NCBI RefSeq assembly: GCF_000622085.1
Contig: NZ_KK211395.1
Location: 1-60,340 of the forward strand
Direction: 5' to 3'
DNA length: 60,340 nucleotides
From: Butyrivibrio proteoclasticus P6B7
GTDB taxonomy: Bacteria; Bacillota; Clostridia; Lachnospirales; Lachnospiraceae
Shown one piece after another: positions 7,913-14,950 of this stretch; the first letter of the stretch is position 1, and each line of letters starts with the position of its first letter. A model generated the notes under the pieces. The model saw nothing but the letters and a program-made list of their open reading frames with translations. It was not told the DNA's origin and made no database searches. The position numbers and the translations under genes were made by a program.

Positions 7913-9091
7913 ATGGACGAAACGTTGTTTTCACAAAAAGTAGGATTTGAATTACATATTGATGACAAGTACCATAACGCATTGGATATTGAAGGGTTTT
8001 CACTAATGATGAAAGATCCTTCCTACTGCTATAAGTTCTATTGGCTTGAGGCAATAGTTAAGCTGATATCAGAAGGGGTAAGAGAAACCACTTTTGATGA
8101 AGTAATAAATGAGATGATATCCAACGCTTGGTATTCTGTGCGCGAATTTTATATCCACTTAAGTGGCATTCAATTAGATGGCCAAGTTAGAGATGGCCTG
8201 GAAAGAGCAGTTAACAAACTGTCGGATCTTAGTGGATTGCCATCGAATGTTTCTAAAGTTGAGATAAAAAATGCAATTAAGGAACATGATAAGGCGCTTA
8301 AAGAAGTCAAAGAACAGCTTACGAACATGGTGCCATATCGTGCGCTGGCAGGATTCTTTTCAAGATCAGATGAAGCAGCAGATTGGGGAAGCATTAAAAG
8401 GTTGACTGCGTACATAGAAAGAATAAGTCATGACGTAGTTCTTCTTCCATATACACTTGGCCCTTCAAGTAAGCTGAAGAAAGAAATATATTTTGAACCA
8501 GCGTGGATCACGATGATTCAAGATAACGCCGTTGCAATACTCGGATGGATTCAATATGAGAAAGTAAAGTGGCTTCAGAATAATAACCCAGAGGTACCAG
8601 GGCTTGTGTATAAGCTTGCTCCTATGGATGAGAAAATGCGAAAGCTTAACAATGTGCATAAACTGTGGGATGGAATTCTGGAATTGAATGAAGTTCGAGA
8701 TGTGTTTACTGGCGATCCGATTTGTTCCAAGAAATATGATGTAGATCACTTTATTCCATGGTCATTTGTTATGAATGATGAGCTGTGGAATTTGATGCCA
8801 ATGGATTCTTCCCTGAATTCTTCCAAGAATAATAAGCTCCCTAAATGGGATCCGTTCTTTAGCAAGTTTGCTCAGAACCAGTACCTCTTATACACAGTGA
8901 TTTTTGAGAATGATGTAATTCACAAGTTGTATGAAGCATGTATACGAGATAACTTGCATTCCATTTGGGCTGGACAAGAGCTGTATCGAAAAGGAAATAC
9001 AAAAGAAGAGTTCTATGGAATTCTAGAGAAAAACATGCATCCAGTATATGATTCTGCAAAGCGCCAAGGATACGAGATTTGGAATAGATAG
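7913..9091 (+). CDS. HNH endonuclease-domain protein (392 aa)
   Basis: The C-terminal half contains an HNH nuclease motif: DVDHFIPW (276-283) gives the metal-binding/catalytic DH pair (D278, H279), N293 lies in WNLMP, and SSKNNK completes the core. The first about 230 residues are mostly helical with no recognised domain and may recognise the target. The ATG at 7913 follows AAAGGA closely and is 6 bases from the NUDIX stop, so it is translationally linked. In this operon it is the third potential nuclease, after GIY-YIG and PLD. Typical HNH effectors cut double-stranded DNA; what triggers this one is unknown. Confidence 0.85.
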   Translation: MDETLFSQKVGFELHIDDKYHNALDIEGFSLMMKDPSYCYKFYWLEAIVKLISEGVRETTFDEVINEMISNAWYSVREFYIHLSGIQLDGQVRDGLERAVNKLSDLSGLPSNVSKVEIKNAIKEHDKALKEVKEQLTNMVPYRALAGFFSRSDEAADWGSIKRLTAYIERISHDVVLLPYTLGPSSKLKKEIYFEPAWITMIQDNAVAILGWIQYEKVKWLQNNNPEVPGLVYKLAPMDEKMRKLNNVHKLWDGILELNEVRDVFTGDPICSKKYDVDHFIPWSFVMNDELWNLMPMDSSLNSSKNNKLPKWDPFFSKFAQNQYLLYTVIFENDVIHKLYEACIRDNLHSIWAGQELYRKGNTKEEFYGILEKNMHPVYDSAKRQGYEIWNR

Positions 9092-9100
9092 AGGAATTAT

Positions 9101-9415
9101 ATGAAGAAGGTACGAATCACAGTTAAGAGGATAACTCGCTATGAAGATCTAATGGCAGAGTATGAGAATCCAATTGAACACGCTTGCGCTATGGAACTTG
9201 GGCAGACGTTTATCTGTAATGGATGGGAGAGACCTGAAGGGTTCTGTGAAAGTGCATGGGAGACGGTATCTTCTTTTGTAATGACATTGGCTCATGGCGG
9301 CGAGAACTTTTATGATGGCTGGATGAAGAATCCAAAGTCAGCCATGATATCTTGTAATGATGGCTTTAGGCCGGTGAGCTTTTTAATTGAGACGATGGAT
9401 GAGGATAGTGAATAA
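9101..9415 (+). CDS. TIGR04076-family protein (104 aa)
   Basis: The pattern KKVRITVKRITRYEDL, CAMELGQTF, RPEGFCESAW, LAHGG and ISCNDGFRPVSFLIE matches the TIGR04076 family, small cytosolic proteins of unknown function in anaerobes. The length is typical. A GAGG ribosome site is present and it begins 9 bases after the HNH gene, so it may be carried with the operon as cargo. The next frame overlaps its stop by a few bases. Confidence 0.75.
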   Translation: MKKVRITVKRITRYEDLMAEYENPIEHACAMELGQTFICNGWERPEGFCESAWETVSSFVMTLAHGGENFYDGWMKNPKSAMISCNDGFRPVSFLIETMDEDSE

Positions 9416-9740
9416 GAGTATGTACGATGTTATAGACGAGATCAGAAAATTAGAAGAGAAATACGGAGAAGATTTTAACTGGGGAACAGATTTTAAAAAT
9501 GAATTCTTTGAGAGTGAGTTAAGGAAAGAGTTGGCTCTGGAACCTAGTTTCAATGTTAAGGCAATAGCTAGAAGCTATTCTAATGATGATGTTCTTTTTG
9601 AGTATGATGACAAGGTTTTCCGCATATATCATCTTACATATTCTGGTGGCGAGCCTAGATATCAGGAGTTTACTGATGGCAGAGCTGTGGTGGATTATAT
9701 TGAGAGGCAGTTTGTTGAGGAGTATTGCGAAGAGGGGTAA
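9408..9740 (+). CDS. Unknown acidic protein, possibly immunity-like (110 aa)
   Basis: The GTG at 9408 is chosen because GAGGAT lies directly upstream at usual spacing and it overlaps the previous stop, implying coupling; an ATG at 9420 is the alternative. The product is acidic and soluble with a helical front and a strand-rich centre (DVLFEYDDKVFRIYHLTYSG). No family is recognised. Size, acidity and position among short cargo genes resemble immunity proteins, but no motif proves this. Confidence 0.6.
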   Translation: MNKSMYDVIDEIRKLEEKYGEDFNWGTDFKNEFFESELRKELALEPSFNVKAIARSYSNDDVLFEYDDKVFRIYHLTYSGGEPRYQEFTDGRAVVDYIERQFVEEYCEEG

Positions 9741-9752
9741 CGTGAGGTAGTG

Positions 9753-9950
9753 ATGAAAGTAGTATACAAGGGACAATCCTTAAGATATGTTGAAGACTTC
9801 CATGGAGAAGAAGTGTTGTGGATTACATCACCGGATCAGATAAACATGGAGCACATGGAGTTTGTAGGGGGATATCCAAACGAGTATTGTATCTATCTAA
9901 AGGATTTGCCTGCAGAAGAAATCGAAGATATTAGGAGACAGATCTTTTAA
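9753..9950 (+). CDS. Unknown small protein (65 aa)
   Basis: The protein starts MKVVYKGQSLRYVEDFHGEE and ends in a helix LPAEEIEDIRRQIF. A GTGAGGTAGTG stretch upstream supplies the ribosome site; a GTG one codon earlier is possible. It is soluble and unrecognised. It lies 12 bases after the preceding unknown gene, in the same short-gene run. Confidence 0.6.
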   Translation: MKVVYKGQSLRYVEDFHGEEVLWITSPDQINMEHMEFVGGYPNEYCIYLKDLPAEEIEDIRRQIF

Positions 9951-9974
9951 CAGAATAAATAATGGGGATTGAAG

Positions 9975-10649
9975 ATGGGGAAGGTAGAAGCTGAGGAGAG
10001 CCATATTAAGAAACATATTCAGTATTGGATTGACTATGACGGTAAGGGAGAACGCTATAGGCGAGAGAATGATCTGGACTGTATTCTGACGGGTGGAAAT
10101 TTGTTTGCGGATGCGCTTATTTCTTTATGGAGTCCGCTAAAATATGTGCTGGAATATGAGAATAACAGATGTTGGCAGGAATTTGATCCAAAGGACAGGA
10201 GTAAGAATAATAACAAGTTTCTGGAAAAGATAAAGGACAATGTGGAAAACTTCATCCCGGATGAGGATCTGCGTGGAAAACTGGAGAGATTATTTGAGCT
10301 TGGAAGGACTAGAGCTAATGTAATCATATTGCCATATAGGAAGTGGAACACGCTAAGGGGAGGGAATCCATACTACGACTACATGCCGTATTTTTTGTAT
10401 GATATCTTAAATGTTAATGCCGATGAGGAGTTTGCCGAGTTTGGAGAGGCAGTTCAGAATTGGATCCGCAGGGAGCATTTGGAGATGTTCTTTGACGGAA
10501 ATGTGATTAAGCGTGAGAACATTAAGGATTTGTGCGGTATTGGGACTGTTACTCCTAGATGGATGAATAAGAAGGAAAGCTTTGATATAAGATTGCTATT
10601 GGAGAATTACATAGAGATTTTGGAAGAGAGAAGTGAATTCTATCCATGA
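9975..10649 (+). CDS. Unknown protein, last gene of the defence-like run (224 aa)
   Basis: The family is not recognised. The ATG at 9975 is preceded by GGGGATTG; a TTG at 9969 in frame is less likely. The protein is soluble with many aromatic and charged residues (DALISLWSPLKYVLEYENNR, VIILPYRKWNTLRGG). A bidirectional terminator at 10672-10706 follows, so this closes the plus-strand unit and meets the convergent deaminase operon. Confidence 0.65.
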   Translation: MGKVEAEESHIKKHIQYWIDYDGKGERYRRENDLDCILTGGNLFADALISLWSPLKYVLEYENNRCWQEFDPKDRSKNNNKFLEKIKDNVENFIPDEDLRGKLERLFELGRTRANVIILPYRKWNTLRGGNPYYDYMPYFLYDILNVNADEEFAEFGEAVQNWIRREHLEMFFDGNVIKRENIKDLCGIGTVTPRWMNKKESFDIRLLLENYIEILEERSEFYP

Positions 10650-10671
10650 GATGATGGGATGACTAGAAAGG

Positions 10672-10706
10672 AACAAGCAGGCCATAAATGTAATGGCCTG
10701 CTTGTT
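10672..10706. terminator. Bidirectional terminator between convergent operons
   Basis: AACAAGCAGGCCAT (10672-10685) pairs with ATGGCCTGCTTGTT (10693-10706). The stem is 14 bp with T-rich flank on the right and A-rich flank on the left, so it can end transcription from both sides. It separates the plus-strand run ending at 10649 from the minus-strand operon ending at 10713. Confidence 0.85.
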
Positions 10707-10712
10707 TATATG

Positions 10713-11258
10713 TCATCGTAGAATTATTGATAGATACTCTCCTTCGAAATAGTCTCCCCATCCGTGCCTTTGATCAAAGGATGAAAAACGAATTTGATCA
10801 ATTGGTGGTAAGTCTATGTGTTCCTTAGCAAGAATCGCTGTCATCTTTTCAACAATATTTAGACATTCATCACCATTGCCTGGAATGTTGGTGTATGCAT
10901 AAATGTCCTGGATTTGATGTAAGCACAAAAGCATATAGTTTACAGGATCGGATATATCTTCTGTAGAGCCGTCGGTGATTCCATTGTAGAGAGATACAAA
11001 TTGATGATATTCATCTTCGGAAATAAACTCAAATCCAGCCTCTTGATAGTTGTTAAATTCAAATAGATATTTTGGAATGACTTCCATAAAACGCTCGTCC
11101 CATTCATCCCAAGGCATATTTGTTGCTGCCCACATTTTTTTTGCTAATAGCGACCAGTCGCGATCTGAATACTTTGATAATAGATAATTCTCAATACACA
11201 TAATGCTATATGCCATTCTACCGTTCATGGAAATATTAGATAATTGTTCTTTGATCAT
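10713..11258 (-). CDS. Likely immunity protein paired with the deaminase (181 aa)
   Basis: No family is recognised. The ATG overlaps the TGA of the deaminase gene (ATGA), so the two are translationally coupled and made in balance. The protein is acidic, soluble and mostly helical (AYSIMCIENYLLSKYSDRDW, later DPVNYMLLCLHQIQDIYAYT). Position directly after a small deaminase-fold gene, acidity and size fit an immunity or antitoxin partner. This is inference from context. Confidence 0.6.
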   Translation of the reverse strand: MIKEQLSNISMNGRMAYSIMCIENYLLSKYSDRDWSLLAKKMWAATNMPWDEWDERFMEVIPKYLFEFNNYQEAGFEFISEDEYHQFVSLYNGITDGSTEDISDPVNYMLLCLHQIQDIYAYTNIPGNGDECLNIVEKMTAILAKEHIDLPPIDQIRFSSFDQRHGWGDYFEGEYLSIILR

Positions 11259-11770
11259 TTATGTTTCTCCTTTTTGTGCCAACCAGTATTATTGTGTTTA
11301 ATCTTCTTTTTAAATGCATATGTACAGTTTTCACATGCTTCTTTTGGATTACCCATGCTCTTGGATTCAGTATGTATAGTCGTGATATGTAAATCTTTAA
11401 GCTTTGCACCATCATTTAATGCTTTATTGATAGCATGTACTTCTGCACAATTTCCTACGGAATAGTTGTTCAAAGACTTTTCTGGCAATATGCCTTTTGT
11501 ATGATCATCCCCGAAAAGAATGGGGTTTTTATTAGCATTATCTAGTTGAATTCCTCTATTCATTCCATAATAATACTTTTGAGTTGATTCGTCATATACT
11601 ACAGCTGCAGTATTAAACTTGTCTCGTTGCCTTTTGGATTTTTTTTCGAGCTCAGATGCCTTATCTTTCGCCCAATTATTTACTTTGGAATGCATTGTTC
11701 TAGCATGAGGACCTGTTCCCGCTTTGGCTCCAGTCGTTCCTGAATACCTTTTTCCTTTACCGCTTCCCAT
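11255..11770 (-). CDS. Deaminase-fold toxin-like protein (171 aa)
   Basis: The zinc site of the cytidine-deaminase fold is clear: NCAEVHAINKAL gives C108 and catalytic E110, and NPKEACENC gives C146 and C149. The order (CAE first, PxxxCxxC second) fits nucleic-acid and toxin deaminases of the polymorphic toxin type. The basic, Gly-rich front (GSGKGKRYSGTTG) resembles the linkers that join such toxins to delivery modules, yet no secretion signal or trafficking domain is present. The start at 11770 follows an AAGGAGGTG site; the upstream ATG at 11791 lies before it. Gene order DUF4417, deaminase, unknown partner suggests an operon that may act inside the cell. Confidence 0.8.
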   Translation of the reverse strand: MGSGKGKRYSGTTGAKAGTGPHARTMHSKVNNWAKDKASELEKKSKRQRDKFNTAAVVYDESTQKYYYGMNRGIQLDNANKNPILFGDDHTKGILPEKSLNNYSVGNCAEVHAINKALNDGAKLKDLHITTIHTESKSMGNPKEACENCTYAFKKKIKHNNTGWHKKEKHK

Positions 11771-12437
11771 CTTTGCACCTCCTTGATACATAGTCTTGGT
11801 ACTGAATGAAGCGAGTGTCCTTTAAAAACTCACCAAATACGGAGTCTGGCATTGGCCCATATACCAGAACAACTTGTGGTTCTAACTCTTTAAGCATCGA
11901 ATATAGCCCATTCTTGAAATGCATTTTGTTGTCTGGTCCTTGAATACACCCATAGGTTGAAACCATTACTATGCTATGTTTTGGTGCACCTAGAAAAGCT
12001 GCCTTTTCTGAAAATATCGACTTTGTATAAGTTCTTTCATCTCCCCATCGAATTTGCGGAATTACATATATTCCCTTGGACTGGAAGAAATAACCAATCG
12101 CCCTATTTCTATAGATATTCATTAATTGGGTGGATAAGGGCTGGTCCCTATACATAGATGGATCAGGGCTTATTACTATAGGGAATTTTGCTATAGTATC
12201 AAGATGATCTTCAGGATGCCTTATGACATCTGCAAAGACAATATCCATATCGTTAAAGCACAATGCAGTATTATTAGTTACTTCTCCTTTAGCATGGCTA
12301 AAAGGAACAATGGAATCTGGTATTACAATATGAGCAGGCTTTTCAATTACAGGAATTTCTAAAAACCCATCAAATCTGGCTCCTTGAACTATTTCGGGTC
12401 TAAACCCATCGTCCATTTCAAAACGTCTCTTTTTCAT
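11757..12437 (-). CDS. DUF4417 protein (226 aa)
   Basis: The signature of DUF4417 is visible: VISPDPSMYRD, LMNIYRNRAIGYF, VIPQIRWGDERTY, VSTYGCIQ and VVLVYGPMPDSVFGEF. Members are common in phage, conjugative and other mobile DNA of Firmicutes and have no proven function; conserved Asp, Arg and Glu residues suggest an enzyme. An AGGAGGTAATAAG ribosome site precedes the ATG. The end overlaps the start of the deaminase gene, so it leads that operon. Confidence 0.85.
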   Translation of the reverse strand: MKKRRFEMDDGFRPEIVQGARFDGFLEIPVIEKPAHIVIPDSIVPFSHAKGEVTNNTALCFNDMDIVFADVIRHPEDHLDTIAKFPIVISPDPSMYRDQPLSTQLMNIYRNRAIGYFFQSKGIYVIPQIRWGDERTYTKSIFSEKAAFLGAPKHSIVMVSTYGCIQGPDNKMHFKNGLYSMLKELEPQVVLVYGPMPDSVFGEFLKDTRFIQYQDYVSRRCKDGKR

Positions 12438-12558
12438 CCCTTATTACCTCCTTATTGTTGTTTTGTTCTACAGTTCTAGACTAAAATAGTAGGGTGAAAA
12501 TGTAATTGACACGTTTTTGCACTGTTTTTGCATTGTTTTTTCAAGGGGGATTTTTACG
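12438..12558. promoter_or_regulatory. Divergent control region
   Basis: This gap separates the minus-strand DUF4417 operon from the plus-strand 560-aa gene. It includes TTGACA at 12506-12511 and three near-copies of TTTTTGCAYTG between about 12513 and 12538, which may be operator or curvature elements. No good -10 box is seen at normal spacing from that TTGACA. Confidence 0.4.
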
Positions 12559-14241
12559 ATGGATTTATCTATATCGTTTTATTTAGAGGCTGTTCACAAT
12601 AGGCTAAAAGGTATTAACACTCGTTTTGAAGAAGGAGGAATATTATTTCGTCCTTTCAATGAAGAGTTTAATTTGGATATTGACTTTAGTGATACCTACT
12701 TTTCAAGACTAAGAAACAAGGTAAAGGATGTTGATGGCGCAATCAGAGATGCTATACAGCGACAAGAGGTTATAGAATCTTTTGAAAAGCATTTTCGCAA
12801 AGAAATAGTACCACTACTTAATCCACATACCGGACTGGATTTTCCTAAGGAACTCTATGAGGCTATAAGAAGCTCAGCAAGTATCAGTGAGCGTCAAAAG
12901 CAGAACTATCTTAATCTCTATGAATCAGATGAAATAGCATTGTTCCTTGCACATTCATTTATGTACTGCTTATCGACAGATAATCGTCCTAGAGCAGATT
13001 CCACGATCAGCAATGCAGACAGACAGTACCTGGATTTGAAAGGGGAGTTTTCAACATTAAAGTCTCTCATTCAAAAAGAACAAATGAATTGTCCTACTGG
13101 TATTTCTTTGGAAATGAATGATAAATACAACATTAGCTTAACTGCTAAAAATCCAAAAGATGCTTTTAGGATACGCATCAAGGTGGCAAAATGTTCACTT
13201 CTAGAAGAGTATCCGGATTTTAAATCTCTTTTGAATCAGTTGGCTTTTTCGGGAGAACAAATTGATTTTCAAATCTGTAGTTTTGATGTGATAGATTCAA
13301 ATAACAGATATATTAAACATGTAGAAAACAGCCTTTATACAGGCGAAACATATACTTTACCAGACTTTTTTGTAATGAAATATGATGATTCTGAAGTGAC
13401 GTCATGTCCTGGAAAGCTGATTATAAAGGTTGATGGTAACAATATACCTTTGCAACTGAAAAACGAATATGATGAAATACTACTTCCAACGTATAACTAT
13501 CGAATTGAAAGAAGGAAAAGTGGTAATGAAGTTATAGCTAGCTTCATATCTGATGATGATGAGCATTTGGCAATCAGCCTTACACTTACAATTGCAGATG
13601 GCAAAATAACAGAAAAGTCCGTAAGAACTGACTTCGCAATTTCTGTTAAAAATGAGAAGTCAGTTCTGGATAGAATTCAATATTATATGCTTCTTTCTAG
13701 GATGAAGGAGGCAAAAACATTGACTTTCTACAAGCATAGCGAACAAGGAACGAGCTTGTTTATTTCCACAAATGGATTTTTTGATGACAATAAAAAACAG
13801 TTTGAAACTATAGAAAATCAGTTAGAACTACTAAAAAGAATAAGAAGACTTGAATTATATTTTAACGTTTCTTTTGATATTAGTGAGCCTACAATCGGAG
13901 ATGAGTACTGCGTTGAAGTATTGACTAATCTTATCGACAAAGGTATTGCTATCATTAATAATCAAACTGTAAATACAAGGTTCGAGTCAGAAGAAGACGT
14001 TTTGCAACTCAAGGAACAAGCAAAAAGCAATCCGGTGATTAAACATTATTCCAATTTTTGCGATATTGATCTGTTCCAAACAAAAATTACATTTGAAGAC
14101 AGATATAATATAATCTGGGTTTCTGAAAAGATAAAATACTATAAAAAGAAAATAGCAGCTTATGCTGATACTGCTGTTATATATGATTCAAATAAACATA
14201 CTGAAGATGAAGTAAATATAATATTAGAGAAGGCTATATGA
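12559..14241 (+). CDS. Large unknown cytosolic protein (560 aa)
   Basis: I do not recognise this family. The ATG at 12559 follows an AAGGGGGA ribosome site; a longer frame from 12517 lacks one. Residues 1-140 are helical (LSISFYLEAVHNRLKG, RLRNKVKDVDGAIRDAI), followed by a strand-rich middle (about 190-380) and an alpha/beta end. There is no signal peptide, membrane helix, P-loop or metal-binding signature. It lies at the end of the AT-rich island and faces away from the deaminase operon, so it may be a stand-alone defence or abortive-infection protein, which is inference from position. Confidence 0.65.
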   Translation: MDLSISFYLEAVHNRLKGINTRFEEGGILFRPFNEEFNLDIDFSDTYFSRLRNKVKDVDGAIRDAIQRQEVIESFEKHFRKEIVPLLNPHTGLDFPKELYEAIRSSASISERQKQNYLNLYESDEIALFLAHSFMYCLSTDNRPRADSTISNADRQYLDLKGEFSTLKSLIQKEQMNCPTGISLEMNDKYNISLTAKNPKDAFRIRIKVAKCSLLEEYPDFKSLLNQLAFSGEQIDFQICSFDVIDSNNRYIKHVENSLYTGETYTLPDFFVMKYDDSEVTSCPGKLIIKVDGNNIPLQLKNEYDEILLPTYNYRIERRKSGNEVIASFISDDDEHLAISLTLTIADGKITEKSVRTDFAISVKNEKSVLDRIQYYMLLSRMKEAKTLTFYKHSEQGTSLFISTNGFFDDNKKQFETIENQLELLKRIRRLELYFNVSFDISEPTIGDEYCVEVLTNLIDKGIAIINNQTVNTRFESEEDVLQLKEQAKSNPVIKHYSNFCDIDLFQTKITFEDRYNIIWVSEKIKYYKKKIAAYADTAVIYDSNKHTEDEVNIILEKAI

Positions 14242-14341
14242 TTTTCTGATCTTAGGGCATGAATAAAGCTTACCGGGCGCTTTGGCCTAGTGGTGTGATC
14301 TATTGCTCTTTTGACAGAATAACAGTAATTGGGAGGAGACG

Positions 14342-14857
14342 ATGACGATGTGGGAAATGGACTATGAATCAGCAGCGAAGCACTGGGTGGAGAAGGATAA
14401 GGAATCTGCCCACATGGAGGAGGCTGCTTTGAAGGAGAGGATTGAGGGGTTCATTGCTGGGCACAATACTTGTGCGCTGGCGACGGCTTCTGCGGATATG
14501 GTGAGGAATACGCCTATCGAGTACAACTACGTGGATGGGGAGTTTTATTTCTTTTCCGAAGGAGGGCTTAAGTTCAAGGGCCTGAAGGAGAATAAGAATG
14601 TGGGGCTTGCGATCTTTGAGCCTTACGGGGGATTTGGGAATCTTAAGAGTCTTCAGGTGGAGGGTGTTGCCAGTATGGTTGAGCCTTTTTCTGAGGAGTA
14701 TCTGAAGGTTATGGAGTTCAAGAAGATTCCGGTGGAGGCCATGAAGAAGCTTCCGCAGCCTATGAATCTGATTAAGGTTGTGGCCAGGAGCTATGACTAT
14801 CTGGATTCGGAGCTGAAGAAGGAAGGATTCAGCAGCAGGCAGCATTTGGAGAAGTAA
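14342..14857 (+). CDS. Pyridoxamine 5'-phosphate oxidase-family FMN-binding protein (171 aa)
   Basis: The split-barrel flavin reductase/PNPOx pattern is visible: HNTCALATASADMVRNTPIE, YNYVDGEFYFFSEGGLKFKG, KNVGLAIF and LQVEGVASMVE. Members bind FMN or F420 and act as small-molecule reductases or oxidases; the substrate here is unknown. GGGAGGAG precedes the ATG at 14342 (a second ATG at 14348 is possible). Codons are G-ending and GC-rich, a sharp change from the AT-rich island that ends about 100 bases upstream. The leader holds TTGCTCTTTTGACAG, a variant of the dispersed word. Confidence 0.85.
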   Translation: MTMWEMDYESAAKHWVEKDKESAHMEEAALKERIEGFIAGHNTCALATASADMVRNTPIEYNYVDGEFYFFSEGGLKFKGLKENKNVGLAIFEPYGGFGNLKSLQVEGVASMVEPFSEEYLKVMEFKKIPVEAMKKLPQPMNLIKVVARSYDYLDSELKKEGFSSRQHLEK

Positions 14858-14887
14858 CAAAAAGTCCTACGACTTTCGCAAGAGAAT

Positions 14888-14942
14888 TTGCAAAAGTCAT
14901 AGGACTTTTGTTATAATTATTGCAAAAGTGGCACGACTTTTG
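14888..14942 (+). promoter_or_regulatory. Promoter flanked by twin palindromes
   Basis: TTGCAA (14888-14893) and TATAAT (14912-14917) have an 18-base spacer. Two palindromes with the same arms lie over it: CAAAAGTCATAGGACTTTTG (14891-14910) and CAAAAGTGGCACGACTTTTG (14923-14942), both CAAAAGT/ACTTTTG around six bases. They bracket the -10 box and look like paired operators for the AAA gene. An additional AAAAGTCC arm just after 14857 can pair with the first, giving a hairpin that may end the previous gene. Confidence 0.65.
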
Positions 14943-14950
14943 GAGGCGCT

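Noticed and set aside
900..14245. Prophage or integrative element
   Set aside because: DUF4417 and XRE genes are common in mobile DNA, but no integrase, terminase, capsid, relaxase or flanking direct repeat is visible, so only 'island' is claimed.
14260..14300. tRNA-like segment with GGCCTAGTGGT
   Set aside because: It lacks a T-arm (GGTTCGAAT-like), an acceptor stem and CCA; no cloverleaf can be drawn.
14369..14860. 163-codon minus-strand frame
   Set aside because: It is antisense to the FMN-binding protein gene, whose G-ending codons leave the opposite frame free of stops; the product is Leu/Arg/His-rich with no family pattern.
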